Positions 13,704 to 27,184 of a stretch of DNA of 64,000 nucleotides are shown here, one piece after another. The stretch comes from Torreya grandis. Lineage: Eukaryota > Streptophyta > Pinopsida > Cupressales > Taxaceae. The DNA is taken from NCBI GenBank assembly GCA_037957365.1, contig JARHVA010004092.1, forward strand, positions 1,118,501-1,182,500, written 5' to 3'. The translations under genes were made by a program, and so were the position numbers. The notes below the pieces were generated by a model that was not told where the DNA came from, searched no databases, and saw only the letters and a program-made list of their open reading frames with translations. The first letter of the stretch is position 1. Each line of letters starts with the position of its first letter.

Positions 13704-15579
13704 TTAAATATTATATACATCATTATGTGTATATACCCTAGGCCATCAAGGTCCTATAGGGTGTATATAAACACCTCCATATATAATAATATTTATATAT
13801 ATACTTCCAAGATACTAAAAAAAAACCCCATTTCCATTTTTACACAATTGAACTAGTTATATATAATATACCCCTTTATAAAAATTGACTGTATATATCC
13901 TAGTCAAAATGCCATAACAACTTAAATAAAAATTAAATGAAACTTTCAATCATTTTTTGAACTAACAGAGGCTTAAAGGTAGAGACTTCATATTGGTGAA
14001 TTAAAATGAACCAAACACCTATGTCCCTACCCTTTACCCCTTTGGGATTATGGGGTTGGATGTAGGTTTTTATGGAGGTCGAGCCTTCCATAGGGCCCTA
14101 TATACAAACCCCTATACATTTTTTTTATAATTCATTTTAAATAAATGAAAACCCAATATTATATAAAATCATTTCTCAATTTCTATCCAACACTATCACA
14201 CATAAATTCAAGTATAAACTAAACCTAAATATTCTATCGAATAAGCCAAACTTTCTAAGCTACAAATTTTTTAACCTTTCTCTTTTTGTCTACAACGTTA
14301 TGTATGCTTGTGTCATCATGCCAAACACTTCCTTTACTTTCTTTACATAACCTTAATTTCATCTAATTTCTCCTCCATTCTTGTCAGGCAAAATTGACTA
14401 ATAAAATGCATGCTAAAATTTATCAATAGAACTCTATTGTCTACCACCATACAATCATAGCCAACTCTCCAAGATTTTTCCAAATGATGGTTAAATCTAA
14501 GTCAACATATAATTATAAACCCTTATTATCTCGATATTTCCATAAAATTCCAAAATAATCATTTTATATTCCTTATAAAATTCACATGTCATTAACTTAA
14601 CAAACAATCATCAACTTCCCAAAATCGACCAACTAAACCATAAGTCACATAGTCCCCAAGTTTATTCCATGCAATGACTATCAATAAAATAGAATAATGA
14701 ATATATTTCATGATAATACTCTTAGGTATTACAAGACTATAGTTCCATGTTACTATGCTATCCATAAAATACATAGCAAATATAATGATTTCCTAAAATC
14801 ATTTAACAACTAAAAAATGTATTCATATATAATAAAAAACAAATATTGGGTCAAATAGTTAATTGAATACAAATATATTTAAAAATAATGATATTTATAT
14901 ATTTTGATATATAGATTTATCATATATAATAATAATATTTAATTATTATTTAAATCATAAAGATAAATAATAATAATGAAATTGGTTAAAACATCATATC
15001 CTTATACTATGTAGCCATATCTAACAGATAGTAGATAAGTTATGTATGATCACAAAACTAGTGAACTCACCCAAATAATCAACATGATAATCATCATAAA
15101 AAATTAAGATTATAATATAAATAATATCAAAAATACCTAAAGGATAAGTTCATAAAACATTTTATGCTATCTATATCAAATAATTAATTATAAAACATGA
15201 TATATTAAGTGCTATGTGTAAGGGTTTACAAATTAATTCTCTATCATCCCTCAATACCTCCATATAAACCACCCTCTCTAATGATACACTCCCTCCATCA
15301 TAATCTGAGGGAATAATTTGTCCTGCACCACCTCATGACAAAGAAGGTAGTTAGCCTGAAACATCAATATATCCATAAAATAATGTTTTATATCTAACAA
15401 ACATGATCACAATGTATAAAATATATAAAAGTAATGATAACTCATAACATGTAAGTTAATCAACATAAAATATCCCATAATCAATATATGTCATTAAGAT
15501 TTATCAAATATTAGTTAACCAATTAATAAACCATAATAATCCATAAATCAAACTAGTTATTTAGCTTAGAGAGAAATCA
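13698..15579. other. Probable chromovirus 3' LTR body (minus strand), far end undefined
   Basis: Read on the minus strand, this follows the LTR start at 15589. It has no coding similarity. The only internal landmarks are a C/A-rich block at about 14030-14110 and the imperfect hairpin at about 13730-13769. I see no second copy of this LTR in the window, so its length cannot be set; plant Tekay-type LTRs commonly run to several hundred bases or more, so the body should lie here. Confidence 0.4.
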
Positions 15580-15604
15580 GGATGTGACATCCTTCCCCCC
15601 TAAA
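15580..15604 (-). promoter_or_regulatory. Polypurine tract and 3' LTR start of chromovirus
   Basis: On the minus strand, the purine run TTTAGGGGGGAAGGA (15605-15591) is followed at once by TGTCACATCCTGATTTC, starting at 15589. A polypurine tract primes plus-strand DNA synthesis and sits directly before the 3' LTR; TGT(C/G)ACATCC is a common start for plant Ty3/gypsy LTRs. The position, about 150 bases beyond the chromodomain-like remnant, is as expected for a Tekay/Del-type element. Confidence 0.75.
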
Positions 15605-15734
15605 GTTGGTCATTGTCCTGATAATATTTATTAAAACACAAATCATGAATTCAAAACATTATTCAGTAGAAAATAATATAATTTGTAATAGCAAATCAAG
15701 CAAACAAATTTGTAAATAGCCTATGAAAGTCATC

Positions 15735-16060
15735 ATAGTCCTTCCAACTAACACTATCATTAGACTATTGGTCCCATTGAAACTTTCAATGTGACACTTC
15801 TTTATTATGTAAATGGAGTTAATGAGTGTAAATTACTTTGATTGGTTCTACCATGACCACCCCAGGGTCTAAAACTTATAAAACATTCTAGTCTAACACA
15901 TGTGAAGTATCAACAATGTACTTTTTAAGATAATACACATGGAAGACATTATGCAAAAGAGATAGAGTTGGTGGTAATACAAGCTTATATATTATAGGCT
16001 TGATAACTTCTAAAACCTTGAAGGGTCCTCCATATTAGTGAAAGTTTGGCTAACTTCCCA
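15735..16060 (-). pseudogene. Integrase C-terminus (GPF module) and chromodomain-like tail
   Basis: Minus strand from about 16031: GGPFKVLEVI, then YKLVLPP.LS.LHNVFHV (about 15990-15930), KKYIVDTSHVLD (about 15925-15885) and finally, at about 15800-15740, a W-D..S.DS.SWKD stretch corresponding to the VKW......TWE core of retroelement chromodomains. In intact relatives the chromodomain directs integration toward marked heterochromatin. The conserved aromatic cage cannot be confirmed because stops interrupt the segment. The exact start and end are approximate. Confidence 0.75.
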
Positions 16061-16269
16061 AATTTAGTCAGGCATTTCTATGGCTTAAACAACATAAATA
16101 CTTTATCACCAATAGAAAATTACTTAGCTATTCTCTTCAAATTAGCATAACTTTTATATCTATCATTGGCCTCGAATAACCTCTACCTAATTATCCTAAC
16201 TTAATCTTCTATTTTTGAAAGCATATTAGGTCCAAATACTACCGTATACTCTAACACATCTAATCCAAA

Positions 16270-17010
16270 CTGATTGGTGTTTTACACCTCCTTCCTTACA
16301 ATGCCTAAAATAGAGCCATCTTCAAATCTAATTGGTATGAGTTTTTATAAACAAAATCAACCAATGGAAGGTACTCCTCCCACTTTTATTTTTTATCCAT
16401 ACATTACATATGAAGGAGATCTTATAAAATATGGTCAACTCACTCTATTTATATATCAATTTGTGGGTGATATGTAGTGATGAAGTTTAACTACATACCT
16501 AGAGCTAAATTTAGAGTCAACTAAAACCTATAATTCATCCTTAAATCTCAGTCCAAAATGATATTCTATTTAAAAACATTTAATCAATACACTTCCTTTA
16601 TGAATCTCTTTGTAAGAGTAGGTGCATCATCTACCAAGTTGCTTGATATGAATTGGTCTACCTTGGCTAGTTTGTCAACTACTACGAAGATCATGTCATG
16701 CATATTTTATGATAATAATAAATCTTGGAAGAATTCCATACTAATAAACTACCACTTCAATTTTGGTATATTGAATGGATATAAAAATCCAACCATATGC
16801 ACATGTTCATCTTTCACACACTCACACTCTAAACAATGAGACATCAAATCTACTGCATGTCTCTTGATTCCTTTCCATAAATAAAGTGGTTTAAGCTCAG
16901 ACATGAGTTTGGTTACTCCTATATTTCATGAATATGGGGCATTATACAATTCCTTTAGCACTATGCTCTTTAGATTCTCTTTATCAGGCACATACATCCT
17001 ATTATTATAT
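16270..17010 (-). pseudogene. Chromovirus integrase (zinc finger and catalytic core), decayed
   Basis: Minus strand. The zinc-finger region reads ENLKSIVLKELYNAPYS, then YLWKGIKRHAVDLMSHCLEC at about 16920-16840, matching the yyWpgmk.dv..yv..C..C block. The core follows: GFLYPFNIP..KW, SMEFFQDL (the SMDFi..LP motif with the catalytic Asp changed to Glu), then MIFVVVDKLAKVDQFI, matching I.VvVDRLtK.aHF. At about 16550-16480 HFWTEI and TTYHPQID mark the distal core, and VDFVYKNSYQ at about 16370 the W.e.L...efaYN stretch. Several stops and at least one frameshift break it. Confidence 0.85.
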
Positions 17011-17139
17011 AACAAAAGAACATTCTCTATACCAAATCCATTATACTTAGATTATGAACATTATCATACAACACTCTCCTAACCTAATCGTAGAATTCAT
17101 CTCTTGGCAAGAATTTGGTCACTTGGTCTTTGAAAATAC

Positions 17140-17740
17140 TCTTGATAGTAACCATGGATTTTATTTACCTTTTATGTCTTAGAGCATTAGCTACTCTATT
17201 CACCTTACCTTTGATATAATTAATATCAAAATCATTATTAGACAAGAACTCTAACCATCACCTTTGATGATAATATAAATTTGGTTGGGTGAAGATATAC
17301 TTGAGTCCCAAGTTATCAGTCTTACACTCAAATGGTTTTCCAAATAGATAATGCCTCCAAACTTCTAAAGCATGAATAATTTCTTTAAGTTATAGGTCAT
17401 GAGGGTCATAATTCACCTCATATGGCTTCAATTTCCTAGACTCATAGGCTACCATTGAACCATCCTACACAAGAACTTCTCTAAATCCATCCTTAGATTC
17501 ATTAATGATCACTGAGAATTGATCATTAGGATTAGGAAATATTAGAACTAGTGATGAACTAATCCTCTTTTAAATTTCTTAAAAGGCTACTTCACACTTA
17601 TTTGACTAGATAAAACTCTGATTCTTTTACTAAAGAGAGGTAATTAGATTAGCTATCTTATAGAAATTTAGAATGAATTTACTATAATAGCCTACTAATC
17701 CCATGAAACTTATTACCTCATATAAATTATTTGGTTATAG
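17140..17740 (-). pseudogene. Chromovirus RT connection and RNase H, decayed
   Basis: Minus strand. The connection reads FMGLVGYYSKFILNFYKIA, the standard F.GL.gYYR.FI.nFs.iA block. RNase H follows: a TDAS-equivalent changed to INES, then MVAYESRKLKPYEVNY, EIIHALEVWRHYLFGKPF, KTDNLGLKYIFTQPN, and ending VANALRHKR in place of VADALSRK. RNase H degrades the RNA strand of the RNA-DNA hybrid using acidic residues; here the first Asp is Asn and the last is also Asn, while the Asp of KTDN survives, so activity is lost apart from the stops. Confidence 0.85.
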
Positions 17741-18115
17741 TTACTCCCTAATGGCTCTTATCTTTGTTGGATCCATTGAGATAATATGACCTAAATACCA
17801 CACTTTATTTTGGAAAAATGAACACTTAGACAACTTTATAAATAATCCATACTTTTGTAAACATTTCAAAACCAATTCTAGATGCAGTAAGTTCTCTTCC
17901 TCATCCTTAGAATAAATTAGGATGTCATATTGAAAAAACAAAAAAATGATCTAGATAATATCTGAACACATGATTCATAATATTCATAAATTCTTCTAGA
18001 GTATTTTTTAATCCAAATGGTAAAACTGTGAACTTTTACTGCCCATATCAAGTCAGATCAAGTTGATAATTTACTAATTCAATCAAGGAGTAAAGTCAAA
18101 TCAAATAAGAAACCT
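17741..18115 (-). pseudogene. Chromovirus reverse transcriptase fragment
   Basis: Reverse transcriptase copies element RNA into DNA. Minus strand from about 18100: a shortened NYQLDLT..YGQ stretch, which matches the GYHQ.R...T.YG block with roughly eight residues missing, then KFTVLPFGLKNTLEEFMNIM (MPFGL..A...F block) and a 66-codon open stretch (17941-17741) reading YDILIYSKDEEENLLHL, AKLSKCSFFQ-like KLSKCSFF and LGHIIS. The (F/Y)xDD catalytic box reads FQYD, so the first Asp is Tyr. Upstream of about 18115 similarity stops abruptly. Confidence 0.85.
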
Positions 18116-21100
18116 AAGTTAATCCAAAAAGGAGAACACATGAAAAGGTTAAATAACCTAAGAAAATCCAAGTAGTAATAAACATTAAAATGGGTAGATA
18201 TCCAAATTTAATAAAAAATTAAACATAAGAACTAATAATAGGATATCCAACTTTTAAGGATTAAATAATAAGGGGATAAACAATCTCAAAATCCATAACA
18301 AGGAAAACCCAAAAAATAGGATTCCAATCAACTTCAAAATCCCAATCAAAAAACAAAATAATTTAAAATTACATCACATCAAATGGTAAAAATTCAAAAT
18401 ATTAGATACAACAATACTTAAGAGTGTGGCTCTATAAGGCCACAAGTGGGGATTAGGAAGATAACATATTAGAAAACTAGAAAAAATACCTTTAAATACC
18501 CTCACATGGTAGGAAGTATATATCACAACTCCAAGGCACTAATATCATAACACAATTACCAAAATATAAGTGTTAAATCTCACAAAAAGTTTCCCAAAAT
18601 AGGATAAAATGTTAAACCACATGAAGGAATCAAGCCACTCTAACTAGACAACTTCTCTAGCCAACATAAAGTAGAATACACCAATATGAGAAAGATAGGG
18701 AATATAGGAAAATAAATACTAATGATACATGAATCCAATAATAAATAAAGATTATTTAACTTCATATAATATCTAATCCACTTAATCTACTTGTGATGAT
18801 GTGACTTGATGGTGATAGAGTATCAACTCATCTTGATGTTAATTAAGTGTTAACTAATAAAAACCTCTTCTAAAACTAAGGGATTGTATGGAATATCAAT
18901 TCATAAGCTATATCCTAACACATAAGATTCCACTAACATAACATATTACACTTCTATACTATGAGGAACAATCACACCACTCAAGAGTGGTACTAATATT
19001 TGAGGTGTATTTTTATATCATGTTATGAATCATTTCCATTCTCAAGGCAAAAAACCATATCAAAATACTGTAAACTTGTTTTATCTAGAAACATCACATA
19101 CTCACACAACACCCACTAAATATCACAAATGGATGCTAATGGTTTTTTTAAGACAAAAAATATATAAATCACTAAGGAAGCTCAATCTAAGATGATCAAG
19201 GAGTTTACATAATGTCTTATTCATCAAAATAATTAACTATGCTAGGTACTCACCTACCTAACATGGTGCACAAAAAGAACTCACAAAAAAATCTTGGTCA
19301 AACTAACCATTCAAAAAATCTAAGATATATATGTTCCCTAAGGAAACATACTCATACCATATGCTTAATATTAAAAGGGTTTGAAAAAACATCCCAAATT
19401 CTAAGACTCATGTGTACTATCCATTAGGTATTCTAGAACTAATCCCCCAAAGATCAAATTTAAATCACACTCTCATGAACATTCTATGAAAATCATACAA
19501 TAATAAATGATAACATTTCCAAGAAGGGAAAAAAACATCATGTAAGGAATCAAGGTATAAGTGACACTCCTAGATGATTATGGAAATAATTCCACTGTAG
19601 AATGATTCCTTTCAATAAAATAAATTATCAAAAATTAGAGATGTGAAATACACACACTTGTTACCAAACCATACCCAAGGAAGTCCCAAACCTCACAATA
19701 AAAATAAGGGTGTGCCATAGTTATGAAAAAAAGCACTGAAATCCCTGATAACCAACATGAACATCCATTATAGTACCACATGCCACTGGATTCTACATCC
19801 ATTTAAACAAAACCATTTATCACATGGATTTAATGGTCAACACAAAGAGACAAGGGTCACCTAAATTTTTTTAACACCCACAAAATCTCGGATGTCACAA
19901 TCCATGCTAAATTTCATGATCTAATTAACTAGTATAAAACATACAAAAGAAAAAACATACTCTTATCATGAGCATGTTTAAAAAATGATGAGATACACCC
20001 ATTTAGTGTTAATTTTACTTCCAATTCTAAAATAAACTTATATTTCATCAATAATATCACCAATCAAAGGAAACCCACTCAAATGGGTGTCACCATCATG
20101 GAAATAAAACTCATATATGAGGAAATTATCTCACTATTATCAAGAAACTCAAAGGATTATGGATACACTAATCAATTCAATATGATCCATAAATAGGAAG
20201 GTAGACTCTAACCTTTTTAGTAAGTATGAAAAAAAATTAATCATGTTCCTCTTGAGGGTTATTCTCAAAAAGGTCACCTTCAAACCGCCATTGGTTTAAT
20301 ACAAGTGTGATCTCTATATAAACAATCTAAGAAAGGATTCATAACCTTAAAGATGTTTTTGACCACAATATTTGGATACAAACATCCAATATAGATACAT
20401 ATACCTTGGGGTTGGATAAAACATGCACCAAGAGTAAATAATACCAATCTAACATTGTCATCACTTTGATTAAATTGATGATCACACCTACTTGGTACCA
20501 AGATGCCATAAATTCCTACATTTTCCTCCCCAAACATCACCAAGGTCTAACTCTAATGCATAGCCTTTCCATTTTATGGATAAAAATAAGCCATATATAA
20601 TTACCATAATAGAGACAAGGATCATTCAATACATATATAGGTGATAAAAAAGTAACCCGCATGTGTTTCCTTAGCAAGGTCATCCACATGGTATCACCAT
20701 TCTGTCACACATGGTGAAGATAAAATCTAACAAAAATCATATCTACAAAGATAGTATTAAAACATAAACCCATGCATAATGAAAGGAGGCTCTTGGACCT
20801 CATATGGACCAAGTATGTCTTATGTTCTCTAAAACCCTGTTTGGTCCACTAAGATAATCCTTTCACGCTAATGAGGGACTATGCAAAAAATTTCATGGAA
20901 CTATTCCTAAGGAAATATTTGGGAACTAATGAAAATGGGATGGCCTCACTAAAATGCATCCTAGTTCATTCCCAAATTAATCACTTAAGGTGATAGAAAC
21001 ATCAATAAACCTTATAGTAAACTTTAATTGATTGGTAAGACAATGATTGATTGAAAGGGTAGGGCTTTAAACCTATAAAAACCCATGTTGAACCTAAACC

Positions 21101-21524
21101 CACACAATATATATATACTCTAAGTACGATCAAACCTCATAGTTTTAAGAAACAAGATCAAGCTATCCCAGGAACACATATATCAAGTTATCCAAGGTAA
21201 TATGATTAAGTCTAAGGTAGAAATAAATTTAAATCGACATAACACACAATAACTCACTTAAGAGCTAATGGTTGTTTGGCCCTCACAGTTAATCAAACCT
21301 TCCTAACCCATGGTTATAACCTTTGCTTCAAGCCTTCATCAAACCTTACCAATTCTAGTGGATGGTTGGATGTCAAAAAAATATAGCTTGGGTTTCTCAA
21401 GTGTTGATAACACATAAAATATCTATGTATCTATTACTTGGCTAAAGAGTCAATCCAAGTAACTCTTTAAGTGTATTATTCATAACCCATCAATGAGGCA
21501 TATCACCCAAAAATTACATGAATC
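18116..21524. other. Anonymous region; possible LTR start at 19899 on minus strand
   Basis: No protein similarity. On the minus strand TGTGACATCCGAGATTTTGT begins at 19899, close in form to the chromovirus LTR start at 15589 (TGTCACATCC..GATTT), and the following sequence has no coding character, so a solo or truncated LTR reaching leftward from 19899 is possible. The bodies of the two putative LTRs do not align by eye. An 87-codon minus-strand frame at 20543-20280 has no recognisable features. Confidence 0.35.
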
Positions 21525-23995
21525 ATTTTGTTTTAGAATAAGTGGTACCAAATCATGATACATAGATATCCCACTATTTAAACCATGATCTAATACAAAA
21601 ATGACATGCTAAAAATTCTATATGACCAAAAACACACAAAACATGCTATTTGTTTAGAATGTATAATGCACATTATACACAACTACAAGCCTTTTGGTTA
21701 CCATCTTCATCACATGAGACACAAAATTTGTAAAAATAAAATCATATGATTAAATGGATGGATAATAATGCACATTTAGTTACAGAGTCACTACATAACC
21801 ATGTCATCCCTATGTACTCTAATCAGCTTGTAGGTCCTTAAACAAGCTAAAAAATATCTAAATAAACCTAACATGCCCTATAAACCTAAGGTATAAAAAT
21901 TATCTTAAATAACAAGATGTGGATTCTAGTAACCATCATATTAAATTATACATCCAAAATCTAAATGAGCTTCAAGGAGGATCCTCTGTGAATCAAGCTA
22001 ATCATAGGATTGAGTTTTCACATGAAGTCATAACTTGAATATAATTTCAAGTTTTATTAATAATACATAAACATTATTATTAAGGAGGACATATACTCTT
22101 CACATGACCTTAAAAAGGGTCAAACGTGTCCTTGATTATCTCACTAAGGATGAAACACTCCATGTTAACCATTAGATATTTTCAACCTGAACCATTAGAT
22201 TCAATCAAAGGTGAGGAAAATCTAGAAGTCCTTATTGAAGTTAATAAAGGATTCAACTCAATCAATAAATTTCAAACTCATAATCTGGAAAGGAGGAAGA
22301 AGGTTTTTTAGGATGGCTAGTCCATAGTAATCCCTCTTATCCTTACTGAACTTTGGATGACTACCATTAATGGAGTCTCCAAGCTTTTGATATTTTCCCA
22401 TTTTATTAATTTTGAAAATTCTCTTTAATAAATTCATGATAGTTTTTTTTTAAAGATATCCTTATTTACATAAAGTATGTGGTCATTTTTGGATCCTATG
22501 ATTTATAAAAATGTATTTGGGAGGTTCAACATCCACAACGACCATTAATGGCACCAACTAGTCAAAGAAGGAGGCACCTTTAATTTTTAGTTGTAAGATT
22601 TTTTTTAGTTCATCTGGAAGGTATTTAAAATTAATGGGGGGTTTCCTTATAGATTAAACCATCCCATGGCATCTAAGACTCCACAAATATTTAAAAGGTT
22701 TAAAATGACATCCTTGGGACAAAAGTGGTATATCCTGAGAATGGTTTAGTTATAGGTCATGAAATATTTTTCCATATAGAAGAGTGAAAAAAATTAAGGC
22801 AAAGGCAGGGAGGCATATCCATTTCGGGTTCCCCCATATAGGTATCTTGGTCTTTGAAATCATATACATAAAATAATTATCTATTTTTGTAAAAAGTTTC
22901 AATTTTAGAATTGTTTATACAAGAAAACATTAGGATAGTGTATAGTTTTATAAAATTAAAAATAAAAATAAAAATAAACAAAAATTGATATGTTTTTTTT
23001 TGAAATTTTAGTAGTTTGGTTTTAATTTGATCAATGTTATTTCAATTACTACATGGATTAAACCCATGGTGGAGGTTCACCACATGTATTATTAGCCATG
23101 GCGTTACCACATAACCATAAGTCAGTATTCATATACACCAACTTTGGTTAACCAAATTAATAATTACCAAACCCTAAACTTAGTCTGTTAGGGGATACTA
23201 TGCAATTGGGACAACATCCTTCCAAATGGCCTATCAATTTAAAAAATTACCCTATAGATATAAAAAAATTATTTAAAAAATAAAATAAATTGAAGGGCCT
23301 AAAACTATGAAAAATAAGAAATAGGCCCCAAAAGTGGTGAGTTTTTATATAAAATTATTCTAGGCACTTTTATTCCTATTTTTGCATTCAAAATAATTAC
23401 ACAAAGTTTGACTGAATCACAAAGGTAATCGAGGCAATTTTAACAACCAGACTTTGAAAATTCATAAAAAATTAACATGTGTCCTAAAATTAATATGTAA
23501 ATTAAATTAGGATTATTATTATACATATTTTATACCAAAATTAAAATTGGAAAAAACTAGGACACTTTAAACTACATAAAAAATTACCTAAGTGCTTATA
23601 ACTCTTCTTAGGCTTAATGAAACCATTTTTAATGAAAACTATGTAATGAAATAATCATTTAATTTATAAAATAATATATACTATAGAGACTAAAATTATC
23701 CATGAAATATTTACAATTTTATTTTAACCATAAAATAATCATTCAATACATTTCTTATTTCATTCAAATGTCACTTAATGATAATGAAAAAAATTAAAGA
23801 TTCTACTCATTACATCTTAGTTATTTATTTTTGGTTCATATGAATAATAATATAATATTAAAATAAATTTCATTAAAACCAAAAAAAAATCCTTTTATCT
23901 TCAATTACGTAGCAAGGCCATAAAAATGAAGAAGAAAACTCCTTGTAAGCTTCAAGTGTAACCACAAGGCCAAGTCAAGGAGGTTCTCACCTCCC
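21525..23995. repeat. 2.5-kb tandem duplication, unit 1
   Basis: Collinear with 23996-26528. Both begin at TTTAGAATAAGTGG and end with GAGGTTCTCACCTCC..TTGTTT. Landmarks in the same order: CACATGACCT near 22102 and 24578, GGTTCCCCC near 22829 and 25302, ACATGTGTCCTAAAATTAAT near 23476 and 25999. The units have many substitutions and small indels, and unit 1 lacks about 60 bases found in unit 2 near 25670-25735, so the duplication is old. No coding similarity is seen. The direct head-to-tail contact with a short TTGTTT shared at the joints points to tandem duplication or unequal exchange; two abutting LTRs are less likely without TG/CA ends. Confidence 0.8.
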
Positions 23996-26528
23996 ATCTT
24001 GTTTCTTTAGAATAAGTGGAACCAAATTGTGATACATAGAGATCCCACTATTTAAACCATTATATAATACAAAAATGTCATGCTAAAATTTCCATATGAT
24101 TGAAAACACACAAAAAACATGTTATTTTTTTTAGAATGTATAATTCACATTATACACAACTACATGCCTTTTGGCTAGACATCTTGATGTCATGAGATAA
24201 AAAATTTGTAAAAATAAAATCATATGACTAAATGGCATGGATAGTAATGTATAATTAGTTGTAGAGTGACTACATAACCATGTCATCCCTACATAGTCTA
24301 ATCAACTTATAGGTCCTCAAACAAGCCAAAAACTCTCTAAGTAACCTAACAGGCCCCATATACCCAAGGTATACAAAAGTATCTTAAATAATAAGAGGTG
24401 GATTTGAGAACCATCATCTTAAATGATACATAAAAAATATAGATGAGGTTCAAGGAGGATACTCCATGAATCAAGCCACTCATAGGGATTAGCTTGCACA
24501 TGAAGTCACAACTTGAATTTAATTTCATGTTTTGTTAATATTACATAAACATTCTTAGTAAGGAGGACATATACTCTTCACATGACCTAAAAAAGGGTCA
24601 AAAGTGTCCTTGATTATCTCACTAAGGATGGAACACTCCATCTTAACCATTAGATCTTTTCAACCTCAACCATTAGATTCAATCAAAGATGAGGAAATTC
24701 TAGAAATCCTTATGGAAGTAAATAAAGGATTCAACTAAATCAATAAATTTTAAACTCATATTTTTTAAATGAGGAAGGAGGGTTTGGAGGATTTCTAGTT
24801 CATATTAATCCTTTTTATCCTTACTCAACTTTGGATGACTACCACTAAAGGAGTCTCCAAGCTTTTAATATTTTTCCATTTTATTTATTTTGAAAATTCT
24901 CTTCAATAAATGCACTATTTTTTTTTAAGGTACTGATATTTATGGAAAGTATGTAGTTGGTTTCAAGCTCCTATGATTTATAAAAATGTATTTGGGAGCT
25001 TCAAGTTCCACAATAACCATTAATGGCTACCAACTAGGTCAAAGAAGGATGTACCTTTAATTTTTAGTTGTAATATTTGTTTTAGTTCATGTGGAAGGGA
25101 TTTAAAAATATTAGGGGTTTCCTTATGGATCCAACCATCCCATGGCTTCTAGGAGTCCAAAAAAATTGAAAAGGTTTAAAATGACATCCTTTGGATAAAA
25201 GTGGTATATCTTGAGAATGGTTTAGTTATAGGTCATGAAACATTTTTCCATGCAAAAGAGGGAAAAATTAAGGTGGGGAGGGGGGTTGCATGTCCATTTT
25301 GGGTTCCCCCCTCTAAGTCTCTTGGTATCTAAAATTAGATACATAAAACAAGTATCTTTTTTTTTTAAATTTTCGGTTTTAGAATTGTTTACACAAAAAA
25401 ATTAGGATAATGTATATTTTTATAATACTAAATATATAAATAAAAATTAACAAAATGACGTGTTTAAAAAAAAAAATTATAGTATCTTTTTAATATGTGA
25501 TCAATGTTATATGATTGCCTACATGGATTAAGCCCATGGTAGAGGTTCACCACATGGATTATTAGCCACGGGGTTACCCCATAACTGTAGGTCAATATTC
25601 ATATACACCAGCTTTAGCTAACCATATCAATAACTATCAAACCCTAAACATAGTCCTTTAGGGGATAACACACTCACTGTAGAGTAACATGGGTGATCAT
25701 CAACTTAATAACCAAATGCCCTATGCAACAGGGACAACATCCTTCCAAATGGCTTATCAATTTAAAAAATTACCCTATTGGTATAAAAACTTTGAATAAT
25801 CACTAAAAATAAATTTAAGGGCCTAAAAATCTGAAAAATATTAAATAGGCCCCAAAAATGGTGAGTTTTAATATAAAATTATTCTAGGCACTTTTATTCC
25901 TCATTTTACATGCAAAATAATTGTACAAATTTTAAATGAATCACAAAGGTATTCTAGGCAATTTTAACAACCAAACTTTGAAAATTCATATAAAATTAAC
26001 ATGTGTCCTAAAATTAATATGTAAATTAAATTAGGATTATTAATATACATATTTTATACCATAATTAAAATCAGAATAAACTAGGACACTTTAAACTACA
26101 TAAAAAATTACTTAAGTGCTTATATCACTTCTTAGACTTAATGAAACAATTTTTTTACAAAAAATATGAAATGAGATAATCATTTAAATTATAATAAATT
26201 CTATAATATAGAGACTAAAATAATTCATGCAATGTTTACAATTTTATTTTAACCATAAAATAAGCATTTCATTATATTTCTTATTTCATTCAAATGCCAC
26301 TTAATGATAATGAAAAAAAATTAAATATTCTACTCATTACATATTAATTATTTATTTTTTTTTCACATGGATAATAATATAATATTAAAATAAATGTCAT
26401 CAAAACCAAGAAAAAATCCTTTTATCTTCAATTACATAGCAAATCCATAAAAAAGAAGAAGAAAACTCCACGTAAGCTTCAAGTGTAACCATAAGGCCAA
26501 GTCAAGGAGGTTCTCACCTCCTATATTG
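23996..26528. repeat. 2.5-kb tandem duplication, unit 2
   Basis: Second unit of the repeat described at 21525-23995. It ends at about 26528, where ATATTGTTTCC passes into unrelated sequence. The nominal minus-strand frame at 24528-24346 is not conserved as a frame in unit 1. Confidence 0.8.
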
Positions 26529-27184
26529 TTTCCATCATCATGCAACTACCCTACGCACGCATAAGCATAATAATTCCATCTATGAACATAGGTGACACAA
26601 AAGGTTCTAGGCAAACAATATAGGTACACAAGTAGGTGGGTAATAACATGACAATACACTCAACTAGGAATAACTAGGAGTCTTAACTACACTCCCTTAT
26701 AACAATAGGGGTCTAAGCTCACCCAAAATACTATCCACAATAAATTAATAAAAAAATTTAAAAATATAAGTGGTATAAAGAAACATGGAAGACAATAATA
26801 AAATAAACATATTAAATGTTAAATTTCCTCACTCACCCATTATGGACACAAATTTATACTCTCCACACTATGGAGGTGGAATAAGGAGGATCTTGGAGTA
26901 TTTACTTTTCCCAAACCCTTAACTTTTTATGGGAGGACCTTGTAAATATGATGGCTTATTTTTAAAAAACCCCATGTGTAGGAGTTTGGTAGGAGTAATT
27001 AGAACTTCATATATTTGCCTAACCTTACATATAGATGAACAAACTATGAAAATAATTTAAGGTCATTTGAGAAGCATAAATTTTCCATTTTAAGTCCTTA
27101 ATAGGGATGTAAAAGCAACCAAAAAATAAATGAATTTACATCTCCAAGCCCTATTGGAAAATAAAATCTACATGGTAGCCATTT
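26529..27184. other. Anonymous spacer
   Basis: No gene or repeat copy recognised between the tandem duplication and copy b of the 1.3-kb dispersed repeat. Confidence 0.4.

Larger units (their letters stand above)
15580..18115 (-). mobile_element. Dead Ty3/gypsy chromovirus (Tekay/Del-like), pol half
   Basis: Reading right to left, the canonical order RT, RNase H, integrase zinc finger, integrase core, GPF/Y module, chromodomain-like tail, polypurine tract, LTR start is present. Domain-level entries follow. The lineage call rests on the C-terminal wording after the GPF module (LPP.LS..HNVFHV, then KKYIVD and HVLD), which is typical of Tekay/Del chromoviruses. Gag, protease and the N-terminal part of RT were not found to the right of 18115, so the copy is truncated or interrupted there. 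Many in-frame stops and frameshifts show it is long dead. Confidence 0.85.

Noticed and set aside
20280..20543. 87-codon minus-strand open frame as a gene
   Set aside because: No recognisable domain, no promoter or neighbours, and a length expected by chance in AT-rich repeats.
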